Shown here in pieces: positions 8,463-18,115 of a stretch of DNA of 64,000 nt. The notes beneath the pieces are model-generated. The model made no database searches, was not told the origin of the DNA, and was given only the letters and a program-made list of their open reading frames with translations. The position numbers and the translations under genes are program-made. Numbering within the stretch: position 1 is the stretch's first letter; every line of letters starts with the position of its first letter. This stretch comes from Streptomyces sp. 2114.4 (GTDB lineage: Bacteria > Actinomycetota > Actinomycetes > Streptomycetales > Streptomycetaceae): assembly GCF_900187385.1 (NCBI RefSeq), contig NZ_FYEY01000001.1, positions 1,798,001-1,862,000 on the forward strand, read 5' to 3'.

Positions 8463-8917
8463 GCGGTCTTCGCCTCCTCGGAGAGGGCCTTGGCCGTGGC
8501 GTCCTTCCAGGCCATCCAGCTGAGCAGCGCGCACTTCACACGCGCCGGGTACTTGGAGACGCCGGCGAACGCCACCGCGTCCTCCAGCACCTCCTCCATG
8601 GCGTCATCCGGCTCGACTTGTCCCTTGGACTGCATCAGCTCCAGGAAGGTCTCCTGGATCTTCTGCGCCTCGCCGAGCTCCTTGCCGACCAGGAGGTCGT
8701 TGAGCACCGACGCGCTGGCCTGGCTGATGGAGCAGCCCTGGCCCTCGTAGGACACATCCTCAATCGTCGCGCCGTCGAGCCGCACGCGCAGCGTGATCTC
8801 GTCACCGCACGTGGGGTTGACATGGTGCACCTCGGCGTCGCCGTCCCGAAGACCGCGCCCGTGCGGGTGCTTGTAGTGGTCCAGGATGACGTCCTGGTAC
8901 ATGGAATCCAGCTTCAC
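8459..8917 (-). CDS. sufU: Fe-S cluster assembly sulfur-transfer protein SufU
   Basis: Zinc-dependent sulfurtransferase partner of SufS, 152 residues. The three conserved Cys are visible in VNPTCGDEI, GQGCSISQAS and ARVKCALL, with the conserved Asp in the first motif. In Gram-positive and actinobacterial systems SufU accepts persulfide from SufS and passes it to SufBCD. GTG 8917 is chosen as start (MKLDSMYQDVILDHY); an ATG five codons in would also keep the domain. It sits between sufS and sufT in the operon. Confidence 0.93.
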   Translation of the reverse strand: MKLDSMYQDVILDHYKHPHGRGLRDGDAEVHHVNPTCGDEITLRVRLDGATIEDVSYEGQGCSISQASASVLNDLLVGKELGEAQKIQETFLELMQSKGQVEPDDAMEEVLEDAVAFAGVSKYPARVKCALLSWMAWKDATAKALSEEAKTA

Positions 8918-8971
8918 GGCTCAGTCAGTCCTCGTCCTCATCCGCTGTGCTTGTTAACCGGCTGGGTCTTT

Positions 8972-10228
8972 TTAACCGAAGAAGTTGCGGACGTGCTCCA
9001 GGCCCTCGACCAAGGCGTCGACCTCGGCGGGCGTGGAGTACAGATAGAACGACGCTCGCGTGGTCGCAGGAATTCCGAAGCGCAGGCAGACCGGCCGTGC
9101 GCAGTGGTGACCCACGCGGACCGCGATGCCCTGCTCGTCCAGCACCTGGCCGACATCGTGCGGATGGATGTCACCGAGCGTGAAGGAGAGCGTCGCCCCG
9201 CGGTCCTCGGCCGTGCTCGGGCCGATGATGCGCAGGTCGGGGACCTCCAGCAGCCGCTTGACGGCGTACTCGGTGATCGCGTGCTCATGCGCGGCGATGT
9301 TGTCCATGCCGACCGAGGCGAGGTAGTCCACGGCCGCGCCGAGGCCGACGGCCTGGGCGATCGGGGGCGTACCGGCCTCGAACTTGTGCGGCGCGGGCGC
9401 ATAGGTCGAGGAGTGCATCGAGACGGTCTCGATCATCTCACCGCCGCCGAGGAACGGCGGAAGGTCCTCCAGCAGCTCCTGGCGGCCCCACAGCACACCG
9501 ATACCGGTCGGACCGCACATCTTGTGGCCGGTGAAGGCCACGAAGTCGGCCTGCAGCGCCTGGACGTCCAGCACCATGTGCGGGGCGGCCTGCGAGGCGT
9601 CGATGCAGACCAGCGCGCCGACCTCCTGGGCACGGCGGATGATCGTCTCGACCGGGTTGATGGTGCCCATGATGTTGGAGACCAGCGTGAAGGAGACGAT
9701 CTTCGTCTGCTCCGTGATGATCTCGTCGATGTTGGACAGGTCGAGACGTCCGTCGTCGGTGATGCCGAACCACTTCAGCTTCGCGCCGGTGCGCTGCGAG
9801 AGCAGCTGCCACGGGACGATGTTGGAGTGGTGCTCCATCTCCGTGATGACGATCTCGGTCTCGCGGTCCACGCGGTAGGGCTCTTCGGCCCAGCCGAGCA
9901 TGTTGGCCACGAGGTTGAGCGACTCCGAGGCGTTCTTGGTGAAGATCACCTCGTCGCGGCTCGGCGCGTTGATGAAGGCGGCGACCTTGTCGCGCGCGCC
10001 CTCGTACAGCGCCGTGGCCTCCTCGGCGAGCACATGCACGCCGCGGTGGACGTTGGCGTTGTGACGTTCGTAGTAGGCGTTCAGGGCGTCGAGGACCTGA
10101 CGCGGCTTCTGCGAGGTCGCCGCGTTGTCCAGGTACACGACCTTCCGGCCGTCGTGGATCTGACGATCCAGGATGGGGAAGTCCTTACGGATCGCCTCTG
10201 TGTCGAGGAGGCCCGGCAGCTGTGTCAC
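8972..10228 (-). CDS. sufS: Cysteine desulfurase SufS
   Basis: Group II PLP-dependent cysteine desulfurase, 418 residues. It takes sulfur from L-cysteine as an enzyme persulfide for Fe-S assembly. The PLP Lys is K236 in TGHKMCGPTG. The aspartate and histidine around PLP lie in CIDASQAAPH and MEHHSNIVPW. The catalytic Cys is C376 in VGHHCARPVC, on the loop that donates sulfur to SufU. The GTG start at 10228 overlaps the sufC stop (GTGA), so sufC and sufS are translationally coupled. Confidence 0.96.
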   Translation of the reverse strand: MTQLPGLLDTEAIRKDFPILDRQIHDGRKVVYLDNAATSQKPRQVLDALNAYYERHNANVHRGVHVLAEEATALYEGARDKVAAFINAPSRDEVIFTKNASESLNLVANMLGWAEEPYRVDRETEIVITEMEHHSNIVPWQLLSQRTGAKLKWFGITDDGRLDLSNIDEIITEQTKIVSFTLVSNIMGTINPVETIIRRAQEVGALVCIDASQAAPHMVLDVQALQADFVAFTGHKMCGPTGIGVLWGRQELLEDLPPFLGGGEMIETVSMHSSTYAPAPHKFEAGTPPIAQAVGLGAAVDYLASVGMDNIAAHEHAITEYAVKRLLEVPDLRIIGPSTAEDRGATLSFTLGDIHPHDVGQVLDEQGIAVRVGHHCARPVCLRFGIPATTRASFYLYSTPAEVDALVEGLEHVRNFFG

Positions 10229-10989
10229 GCGGTTGCGCCACCCTTCGTGTAAGCCTCGTAGCCCTCGGCCTCCAGCTTGTCGGCGAGCTCGGCGCCGCCG
10301 GACTCGGCGATCCGGCCGTTGGCGAAGACGTGGACGTGGTCGGGCTTGATGTAGCGCAGGATGCGCGTGTAGTGGGTGATCAGCAGGGTGCCGACCTCGC
10401 CGGTCTCGCGGACGCGGTTGACGCCCTCGGAGACGGTGCGCAGCGCGTCGACGTCCAGACCGGAGTCGGTCTCGTCGAGGATCGCGATGGCGGGCTTCAG
10501 CAGCTCCAGCTGGAGGATCTCGTGGCGCTTCTTCTCACCGCCGGAGAAGCCCTCGTTGACGTTGCGCTCGGCGAAGGCGGGGTCCATCTGCAGGCGCTCC
10601 ATGGCCTCCTTGACCTCCTTGACCCACAGCCGCAGCTTGGGGGCCTCGCCGCGGATCGCGGTCGCGGAGGTGCGCAGGAAGTTGGAGACCGAGACGCCGG
10701 GCACCTCGACCGGGTACTGCATGGCGAGGAAGACGCCGGCCCGCGCGCGCTCGTCGACGGACATCTCCAGGACGTTCTCGCCGTCGAGGGTGACGGTGCC
10801 ACCGGTGATCGTGTACTTGGGGTGACCCGCGAGGGAGTAGGCGAGGGTCGACTTGCCGGAGCCGTTGGGGCCCATGATGGCGTGCGTCTCGCCCTGCTTC
10901 ACGGTCAGGTCGACGCCCTTCAGGATCTCGCGCGGGCCGTTCTCGGCCTCGACGGAGACGTGCAGGTCGTGGATCTCAAGCGTTGCCAT
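10225..10989 (-). CDS. sufC: Fe-S cluster assembly ATPase SufC
   Basis: Soluble ABC-type ATPase of the SufBCD scaffold, 254 residues. Walker A is GPNGSGKST, the ABC signature is FSGGEKKR, and Walker B reads ILDETDSGLD, with the SufC-specific ETDSGLD instead of EPTSGLD. The H-loop His is in LLITHYTRIL. It drives the conformational change of SufB-SufD during cluster assembly. The ATG at 10989 sits just after the Rieske ferredoxin gene and the 3' end overlaps sufS. Confidence 0.96.
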   Translation of the reverse strand: MATLEIHDLHVSVEAENGPREILKGVDLTVKQGETHAIMGPNGSGKSTLAYSLAGHPKYTITGGTVTLDGENVLEMSVDERARAGVFLAMQYPVEVPGVSVSNFLRTSATAIRGEAPKLRLWVKEVKEAMERLQMDPAFAERNVNEGFSGGEKKRHEILQLELLKPAIAILDETDSGLDVDALRTVSEGVNRVRETGEVGTLLITHYTRILRYIKPDHVHVFANGRIAESGGAELADKLEAEGYEAYTKGGATA

Positions 10990-10996
10990 GGGGAAC

Positions 10997-11314
10997 TCAG
11001 GACTCCTGGGTGACGGAGACGAGCACGTCGTCCCCTTCGATCTTGACGGGGTATACGGGGACGGGGCGCGTCGCGGGAAGGCCGTTCGGCTTGCCGGTGC
11101 GCAGGTCGAAGCTCGAACCGTGCAGCCAGCACTCGATCGAGCAGTCCTCGACCTCGCCCTCGGAGAGGGAGACGTTCGCATGCGAGCAGATGTCGTTGAT
11201 CGCGAACACCTCGCCCTCGGTGCGGACCAGGGAAACGGGCGTGCCGTCGAGCTCCACCCGCTTGGGGGTGTCCTCCTCCAGCTCGCTCAGCGCCGCTGCG
11301 CGTACGTACGTCAT
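10997..11314 (-). CDS. Rieske-type [2Fe-2S] ferredoxin embedded in the suf operon
   Basis: Small soluble ferredoxin of 105 residues related to the ferredoxin components of non-heme iron oxygenases. The Rieske ligands are C-S-H in ICSHANVSL and C-W-L-H in IECWLHGSSF. It lies between sufD and sufC with a 4-base overlap to sufD, a placement typical of actinobacterial suf operons. Its role there is not established; electron supply for cluster assembly or an early client protein are both plausible (inference). Confidence 0.92.
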   Translation of the reverse strand: MTYVRAAALSELEEDTPKRVELDGTPVSLVRTEGEVFAINDICSHANVSLSEGEVEDCSIECWLHGSSFDLRTGKPNGLPATRPVPVYPVKIEGDDVLVSVTQES

Positions 11315-12495
11315 GCCGCGGACGCTTCCAGCTCGGCCTCGATCTTGCTCATCAGACGCTCTTCGACGTCCGGGAGGCCGATCTGCTGGACCAGCTCGGC
11401 GAAGAAGCCGCGCACGACCAGCCGGCGGGCCTCGTCGGCCGGGATACCGCGGGCCATGAGGTAGAAGAGCTGTTCGTCGTCGAAACGGCCGGTCGCGGAG
11501 GCGTGGCCGGCGCCGACGATCTCGCCGGTCTCGATCTCCAGGTTGGGGACCGAGTCGACCCGCGCGCCGTCCGTGAGGACGAGGTTGCGGTTGAGCTCGT
11601 AGGTGTCGGTGCCGGTGGCCGAGGCGCGGATCAGCACGTCACCGATCCACACGGCGTGCGCGTCGTCGCCCTGCAGCGCGCCCTTGTAGACGACGTTGGA
11701 GCGGCAGTTGGACGCCTCGTGGTCGACGAAGAGCCGGTGCTCGTGGTGCTGGCCCTGCTCGGTGAAGTACAGACCGTAGAACTCGGCCTCGCCGCCGGGG
11801 CCCGCGTAGGTGACGCGCGGGTGCAGCCGGACGAGGTCGCCGCCGAAGGTGACGATCACGGACTTGAAGCCGGCGTCCCGGCCGACCAGGGCGTTGTGCT
11901 GCCCGGTGTGGACGGCGTGGTCGTCCCAGTCCTGGACGGAGACGACGGTCAGCTTGGCGCCGTCCCCGAGGAGGTAGTCGACATTGGCGGCGAGCACCGC
12001 GTCACCGGTGTGGTCGATGACCACGACCGCCTCGGCGAACGCGCCGAGCTCGATGACCTGGTGGCCGTAGGCCGTGCCGCCCTCACCGTGGACGGTGATC
12101 CGGATCGGCTCGGAGAGCTGCGCCTCCTTGGGGACCGAGATCACCGACGCCTTCTCGAACGAGCTGTACGCCTGCGCGGCGACCCGGTCGACGGGCGTGC
12201 CGGCCTTGCCGACCCGCGGGTCGTCGCGGTCGACCAGCTCGTGGGTGACACCCTCCGGAGCGGTGATGTCGATCTTCAGGTCGGGACCGCCCGCCTCGGC
12301 GCTGCCGTCGTGCAGGCCCTTGAGGCGCGCGAGGGGCGTGAAGCGCCACTCCTCCTCGCGGCCGTGCGGCACCGGGAAGTCCGCCACGTCGTAGGACGGC
12401 GGGGCGCTCATCCGGGTGGCGACGGTGGACTCCGCGGCCACCGCAAGGGATCCGGTGGTCGTGGAACCGGCCGGGATGTTCTGAGCCTCAGCCAT
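11311..12495 (-). CDS. sufD: Fe-S cluster assembly protein SufD
   Basis: Scaffold subunit of SufBC2D, 394 residues, with the parallel beta-helix core shared by SufB and SufD. Family landmarks are GREEEWRFTPLARL near the N-terminus, HHEHRLFVDHEASNCRS in the core, and the closing [20 protein letters not shown] with the conserved His of the cluster-binding interface. It follows sufB after a gap of about 90 bases and overlaps the Rieske ferredoxin start by four bases. Confidence 0.95.
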   Translation of the reverse strand: MAEAQNIPAGSTTTGSLAVAAESTVATRMSAPPSYDVADFPVPHGREEEWRFTPLARLKGLHDGSAEAGGPDLKIDITAPEGVTHELVDRDDPRVGKAGTPVDRVAAQAYSSFEKASVISVPKEAQLSEPIRITVHGEGGTAYGHQVIELGAFAEAVVVIDHTGDAVLAANVDYLLGDGAKLTVVSVQDWDDHAVHTGQHNALVGRDAGFKSVIVTFGGDLVRLHPRVTYAGPGGEAEFYGLYFTEQGQHHEHRLFVDHEASNCRSNVVYKGALQGDDAHAVWIGDVLIRASATGTDTYELNRNLVLTDGARVDSVPNLEIETGEIVGAGHASATGRFDDEQLFYLMARGIPADEARRLVVRGFFAELVQQIGLPDVEERLMSKIEAELEASAA

Positions 12496-12582
12496 GGCTG
12501 TTGTAGTGCTCGCTTTCTGGTTGCGATCCTCGGCCTGCCCGCAGGACGGCCGCCGCGTCGGTCGTTGAGTGTGCCGGGGCCG

Positions 12583-14004
12583 TCAGCCGACCGCGCCTTC
12601 CATCTGCAGCTCGATCAGCCGGTTCAGCTCCAGCGCGTACTCCATCGGCAGCTCACGGGCGATCGGCTCGACGAAGCCGCGCACGATCATCGCCATGGCC
12701 TCGTCCTCGGACAGGCCACGCGCCATCAGGTAGAAGAGCTGGTCCTCGCTGACCTTGGAGACGGTCGCCTCGTGGCCCATGGAGACATCGTCCTCGCGGA
12801 CGTCGACGTAGGGGTAGGTGTCCGAGCGCGAGATGGTGTCCACCAGGAGGGCGTCACACAGCACGTTGGACTTGGAGCCCGCGGCGCCCTCGCCGATCTC
12901 GACCAGACCGCGGTAGGAGGTCCGGCCGCCGCCTCGCGCCACCGACTTGGAGACGATGTTGGAGGAGGTGTTCGGCGCCATGTGGACCATCTTGGAGCCG
13001 GCGTCCTGGTGCTGGCCCTCGCCCGCGAAGGCGATGGACAGGGTCTCGCCCTTGGCGTGCTCGCCCATCAGGTAGACGGCGGGGTACTTCATCGTCACCT
13101 TGGAGCCGAGGTTGCCGTCGACCCACTCCATGGTCGCGCCCTCGTAGGCGACGGCGCGCTTGGTCACCAGGTTGTAGACGTTGTTCGACCAGTTCTGGAT
13201 GGTCGTGTAGCGGCAGCGGCCGCCCTTCTTCACGATGATCTCGACGACCGCGGAGTGCAGCGAGTCGGACTTGTAGATCGGCGCGGTGCAGCCCTCGACG
13301 TAGTGGACGTAGGCGTCCTCGTCGACGATGATCAGCGTCCGCTCGAACTGGCCCATGTTCTCGGTGTTGATCCGGAAGTAGGCCTGCAGCGGGATGTCGA
13401 CGTGGACACCCTTGGGGACGTAGATGAACGAGCCGCCGGACCACACCGCGGTGTTCAGCGACGCGAACTTGTTGTCGCCGACCGGGATGACCGTGCCGAA
13501 GTACTCCTGGAAGATCTCCGGGTGCTCCTTGAGCGCGGTGTCCGTGTCCAGGAACAGGACGCCCTGCGCCTCCAGGTCCTCGCGGATCTGGTGGTAGACG
13601 ACCTCGGACTCGTACTGCGCGGCGACACCGGCGACCAGGCGCTGCTTCTCCGCCTCGGGGATGCCCAGCTTGTCGTAGGTGTTCTTGATGTCCTCGGGCA
13701 GGTCCTCCCAGGAGGCGGCCTGCTGCTCCGTGGAGCGGACAAAGTACTTGATGTTGTCGAAGTCGATGCCCGACAGGTCCGAGCCCCAGTTCGGCATGGG
13801 CTTCTTGTCGAACAGCTTCAGGCCCTTGAGACGGAGCTTGAGCATCCACTCCGGCTCGTTCTTCTTCGCCGAGATGTCGCGGACGACGGCCTCGGAGAGA
13901 CCGCGCTTGGCGGAAGCGCCGGCCACGTCGGAGTCGGCCCAGCCGTATTCGTACTTGCCCAGACCCTCGAGCTCGGGGTGAGCAGTCTCCGTGGGGAGCG
14001 TCAT
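12583..14004 (-). CDS. sufB: Fe-S cluster assembly protein SufB
   Basis: Main scaffold subunit, 473 residues, on which the nascent Fe-S cluster forms together with SufD. It shows the N-terminal YEYGWADSD start, [20 protein letters not shown] with a conserved core Cys, [17 protein letters not shown], and [22 protein letters not shown] at the C-terminus with conserved interface residues. No intein is present, unlike some actinobacterial SufB proteins. ATG 14004 overlaps the sufR stop by four bases (ATGA), so sufR and sufB are one transcription and translation unit. Confidence 0.96.
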   Translation of the reverse strand: MTLPTETAHPELEGLGKYEYGWADSDVAGASAKRGLSEAVVRDISAKKNEPEWMLKLRLKGLKLFDKKPMPNWGSDLSGIDFDNIKYFVRSTEQQAASWEDLPEDIKNTYDKLGIPEAEKQRLVAGVAAQYESEVVYHQIREDLEAQGVLFLDTDTALKEHPEIFQEYFGTVIPVGDNKFASLNTAVWSGGSFIYVPKGVHVDIPLQAYFRINTENMGQFERTLIIVDEDAYVHYVEGCTAPIYKSDSLHSAVVEIIVKKGGRCRYTTIQNWSNNVYNLVTKRAVAYEGATMEWVDGNLGSKVTMKYPAVYLMGEHAKGETLSIAFAGEGQHQDAGSKMVHMAPNTSSNIVSKSVARGGGRTSYRGLVEIGEGAAGSKSNVLCDALLVDTISRSDTYPYVDVREDDVSMGHEATVSKVSEDQLFYLMARGLSEDEAMAMIVRGFVEPIARELPMEYALELNRLIELQMEGAVG

Positions 14005-14861
14005 GCGGGGTTCCTCCCGGCCGTGCTTGCAGATGCTGTGGTGGTCTTGCTGGTGCGTGCGGTGCTGTGCGCGGCCTTGCCGGCACCGGCCTTCGGGATG
14101 AAGGTCGTGCACACCCCGTCGCCATGGGCGATGGTGGCAAGCCGCTGTACGTGGGTCCCGAGCAATCGGGAGAAGACCTCGGTCTCCGCCTCGCACAGCT
14201 GCGGGTACTGCTCGGCGACATGGGCGACCGGGCAGTGGTGCTGGCAGAGCTGTTCACCGAGCTGGGGATTGGGGGCGCTGCGCGCCGTAGCAGCGTACCC
14301 GTCCGCGGTCAATGCCTTCGCCAGGGCCTCGGTACGGGCCTGCGGCTCCGCGCTCTCGACCGCCCTGCGGTAGCCCTCGGCCTGGGCCGCGAGCCGGGCG
14401 CGGGCGAATGCCGCGACGGCGGCCTCGCCCTGCTCGCCGCCGCCCGCGCTCTGCGCGATCCAGCGCAGCGCATCGGAGGCGAGCTGATCGTAGGCCTGGT
14501 CGAAGGCGTCCCGTCCGCAGTCGGTGAGGGCGAAGGACTTCGCCGGGCGGCCGCGGCCACGCGCGCCGTAGACCCGCTTCTCGCGGGGCTCGACGACGCC
14601 CTCGGCGACCAGCGCGTCCAGATGCCGGCGCACCGCGGCCTGGGTCAGCCGCAGCCGCAGGGCCAGCTCGGCCGCGGTGGACGGACCGTGGTCGAGGATG
14701 GAGCGGGCGACCCGGTTGCGGGTGCCCTGCTGTTCGTCGTGCGGCGCCGGGGCGGGCGCGGCGGCCGCCGCGCGCTGCTCAGCCTGCTCGGGCGCGGAGG
14801 CGGCCGGCCCTGCGGTCGGGTCGACCGCGGGCCCTTCCTGATCCTCGCTCGCGTATTTCAC
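14001..14861 (-). CDS. sufR: Fe-S cluster-sensing repressor of the suf operon (SufR)
   Basis: Transcription regulator of 286 residues with an N-terminal winged helix ([31 protein letters not shown]). A Cys-rich region near residue 225 ([22 protein letters not shown]) fits the [4Fe-4S] ligand set of SufR proteins. Family members repress suf when cluster supply is adequate. I chose GTG 14861 because the CAAC-N6-GTTG operator (14861-14874) abuts it. The in-frame TTG at 14897 would place the operator inside the gene and add a TTA codon, which is rare in Streptomyces. GTG 14861 has no Shine-Dalgarno sequence, so a leaderless message is likely. The C-terminal 30 residues are Ser/Thr/Ala-rich and poorly conserved. 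Confidence 0.9.
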   Translation of the reverse strand: MKYASEDQEGPAVDPTAGPAASAPEQAEQRAAAAAPAPAPHDEQQGTRNRVARSILDHGPSTAAELALRLRLTQAAVRRHLDALVAEGVVEPREKRVYGARGRGRPAKSFALTDCGRDAFDQAYDQLASDALRWIAQSAGGGEQGEAAVAAFARARLAAQAEGYRRAVESAEPQARTEALAKALTADGYAATARSAPNPQLGEQLCQHHCPVAHVAEQYPQLCEAETEVFSRLLGTHVQRLATIAHGDGVCTTFIPKAGAGKAAHSTARTSKTTTASASTAGRNPA

Positions 14862-14874
14862 AACGTCATTGTTG
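14861..14874 (-). promoter_or_regulatory. SufR operator, CAAC-N6-GTTG
   Basis: The plus strand reads CAACGTCATTGTTG, an exact CAAC-N6-GTTG palindrome. This is the motif I recall being reported as the SufR binding site in Streptomyces avermitilis. It covers the likely -10 region (AACAAT, 14868-14873 on the minus strand) and reaches the first base of the sufR start codon, so bound SufR would block its own operon. A weak -35 (TTGTAC, 14892-14897) stands 18 bases upstream of the -10. Confidence 0.85.
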
Positions 14875-14933
14875 CGTAATTCGTCGAAGCTGTACAAGCC
14901 TCGTCCGGATCACGGACGGGTGGCCTCTATCAC

Positions 14934-14947
14934 TTAGGCTGCCCTAA
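14934..14947. promoter_or_regulatory. Candidate iron box (DmdR/IdeR-like)
   Basis: TTAGGCTGCCCTAA matches 12 of the 14 right-hand positions of the actinobacterial DtxR/IdeR/DmdR consensus (TTAGGTTAGSCTAACCTAA); the left five positions do not match well. It lies about 75 bases upstream of the sufR start and 190 upstream of the ABC gene. Which gene it would control is unclear. Confidence 0.4.
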
Positions 14948-15137
14948 ATTCAAGTACCTTCCGAGCCCGAAAGCGCTGCCGACCTGCGACGGGACGGACC
15001 CGCCCGGTGCGGCGCACCGGGCGCGCGGGGCGGTGGAACCGACAGGCCCGCATACCGCCGGATTGCGTACCCGGGCGCGGAAAAGCACCGGCGCCCCCGT
15101 TGAAGAGCCCCCCGCCACTCTCCGTAGACTGCCCGCC

Positions 15138-16100
<963 letters not shown>

Positions 16101-16188
16101 ATCACGGCCACACGATTTTCGGTCGGGGGTCCGGGGGGCGCCCCCCGGGTAAGCACAGCCTGGAGCTCACCGGCAAGGAGCTGCGCGC

Positions 16189-17007
16189 ATGACCGCCCTG
16201 GAGGCCGGAAACGGCACCGCCGCCGGCACCGGTACGTTCACCCCGCGCCCCGGTGCCGCCCCGCTGCCCCGGATGATCCGCGCGCAGGCGGCCCTGGAGA
16301 CCAGGATGCTGCTGCGCAACGGCGAGCAGCTGCTGCTGACCGTCATCATCCCGACGCTGCTGCTGGTGCTGTTCTCCGCCGTCGACATCATCGCGGTGCC
16401 CACCGGCACGGCCGGCGGCAAGGGCAGCGCCGTGGACTTCCTGGCGCCCGGCATCCTGGCGCTCGCCGTGATGTCGACCGCCTTCACCGGCCAGGCCATC
16501 GCGACCGGCTTCGAACGGCGCTACGGCGTGCTCAAGCGGCTCGCCGTCTCGCCGCTGCCGCGCTGGGGGCTGATGACCGCCAAGACCTGCGCGGTGCTGG
16601 TCACCGAGGTGCTGCAGACCGTGCTGCTGACGGCCGTGGCGCTGGCGCTGGGCTGGTCCCCGCACGGCAACCCGCTCTCGGTGCTGCTGCTCCTCCTGCT
16701 GGGCACGGCCGCCTTCTCGGGCCTGGGCCTGCTGATGGCCGGCACGCTCAAGGCGGAGGCCACCCTCGCGGCGGCCAACCTGGTGTTCCTGCTGCTGCTG
16801 GTCGGCGGCGGCGTGATCGTTCCGCTGGACAAGTTCCCCGAGGCCGCTCAGAGCGTGCTCGGGCTGCTGCCGATCGCGGCGCTGTCGGACGGGCTGCGCG
16901 ACGTCCTCCAGCACGGCGCCCAGATCCCCTGGCGGGACCTGGGCATCCTGGCGGTCTGGTCGGTGCTGGGGCTGGGCACGGCGGCCCGCTTCTTCCGCTG
17001 GGAGTGA
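16189..17007 (+). CDS. ABC-2 type transporter permease
   Basis: Membrane subunit of the exporter whose ATPase is encoded just upstream, 272 residues. It has six predicted membrane segments of the ABC-2 family. The family motif region GFERRYGVLKRLAVSPLPRWGL lies between segments 2 and 3, and the C-terminal GVIVPLDKFPEAAQSVLGLLPIAALSDGLR matches the DrrB/NodJ-type signature. The start codon overlaps the second copy of the duplicated ATGA. Substrate cannot be told; the gene order next to ctaA is usual for Streptomyces. Confidence 0.9.
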   Translation: MTALEAGNGTAAGTGTFTPRPGAAPLPRMIRAQAALETRMLLRNGEQLLLTVIIPTLLLVLFSAVDIIAVPTGTAGGKGSAVDFLAPGILALAVMSTAFTGQAIATGFERRYGVLKRLAVSPLPRWGLMTAKTCAVLVTEVLQTVLLTAVALALGWSPHGNPLSVLLLLLLGTAAFSGLGLLMAGTLKAEATLAAANLVFLLLLVGGGVIVPLDKFPEAAQSVLGLLPIAALSDGLRDVLQHGAQIPWRDLGILAVWSVLGLGTAARFFRWE

Positions 17008-17098
17008 GCCGCCGGGCGGCCGTGCCTCCGAGCGGTTCCGCGTGCGGACCGTCGCCCGGCACACCCCTCGTGAAAACTTGCACAAGGGCCCGCTTACG

Positions 17099-18115
17099 AT
17101 GTCTCCCGTGCCGAAATCGCTGAACCCCCTTGAGCTGATCGCCCGCCGCTGGCAGCCGTCCGCGGCCTTGGTACGACGGGCCGCGCTGGCCACCGTGGTG
17201 ATGGCCGTGATCATCGTCGTCACCGGGGGCGCCGTCCGGCTCTCCCAGTCCGGACTGGGCTGCTCGACCTGGCCCAAGTGCACGCCGGACAGCCTGACGC
17301 CGACCGCCGCGATGGGCATCAACGGGCTCATCGAGTTCAGCAACCGCATGCTGACCTATGTGCTGTGCGCGGTCGTCGGGGTGTTCATCATCGCCGCCCG
17401 CGCCCGTCACCCCCGGCGCCGTTCGCTCACCCGCCTGGGCTGGGCGCAGTTCTGGCTCGTCATGAGCAACGCCGTCGTCGGCGGCGTCACCGTCCTCACC
17501 GGACTCAACCCGTACATCGTCAGCTCGCACTTCCTCGCGGCCACGGCGCTGCTCACGGTCGCCGTGCTGTCCTGGAAGCGCGCGTGCGAGGGCGATGACA
17601 CGCCACGTGATGTGGTCGCCCGGCCGGTGCGGCAGCTGGCCTGGCTGCTGGTGGGGGCGACCGCCGCGCTCACCGTCATCGGCACGGTCGTCACCGGCGC
17701 GGGCCCGCACGCGGGCGACGCCAGGAAGGTGCACCGCATCCCGCTGGACTGGCAGGAGATCACCCAGCTCCACGTGGACTTCGTCTACATCGTCGTCGGC
17801 CTGTCCGTCGCCCTGTGGTTCACGCTGCGCGCCGTCAAGGCGCCGGCCGCCCCGCGGCGGCTGGTCCTGGAGCTGTTCGCCTGCCTCGCCCTGCAGGGCG
17901 TCATCGGCTACGTCCAGTACTTCATGGGCCTGCCCGAAATCGTCATCGGCTTCCACATGCTGGGGTCGTCCCTGGTGTGGATCTGGGTGCTGCGGGTCTG
18001 CCTGTCGTTGCGCGACCGCGGGCCGCTCCCGGAAGGGGACCCCGACGAGTCCGCTCCCTCCTCCGCCGCGCAGGAGGCACCGGAGCCTCAGCCGGCCTCC
18101 GCACTCAGCCGGTAG
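17099..18115 (+). CDS. ctaA: Heme A synthase (COX15/CtaA family)
   Basis: Eight-helix membrane enzyme of 338 residues that oxidises heme O to heme A for the aa3-type cytochrome oxidase. Heme-ligand His residues are visible in SSHFLAATALL, QLHVDFVYIVVG and IGFHMLGSSL. The loop GLGCSTWPKC after helix 1 holds the conserved Cys pair. I chose ATG 17099; a GTG at 17108 is also possible and an upstream GTG at 17042 is unlikely. The last 28 bases overlap the opposite-strand amidohydrolase gene. Its partner ctaB is 1.5 kb downstream on the other strand. Confidence 0.93.
   Translation: MSPVPKSLNPLELIARRWQPSAALVRRAALATVVMAVIIVVTGGAVRLSQSGLGCSTWPKCTPDSLTPTAAMGINGLIEFSNRMLTYVLCAVVGVFIIAARARHPRRRSLTRLGWAQFWLVMSNAVVGGVTVLTGLNPYIVSSHFLAATALLTVAVLSWKRACEGDDTPRDVVARPVRQLAWLLVGATAALTVIGTVVTGAGPHAGDARKVHRIPLDWQEITQLHVDFVYIVVGLSVALWFTLRAVKAPAAPRRLVLELFACLALQGVIGYVQYFMGLPEIVIGFHMLGSSLVWIWVLRVCLSLRDRGPLPEGDPDESAPSSAAQEAPEPQPASALSR

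Noticed and set aside
11503..14373. A 956-codon open frame on the plus strand
   Set aside because: It is the antisense of sufD, sufB and sufR, which have clear family motifs on the minus strand. Long antisense frames are normal at this GC content.
14862..14897. TTG 14897 as the start of sufR
   Set aside because: It would put the SufR operator inside the gene and add a TTA codon; GTG 14861 fits the promoter.
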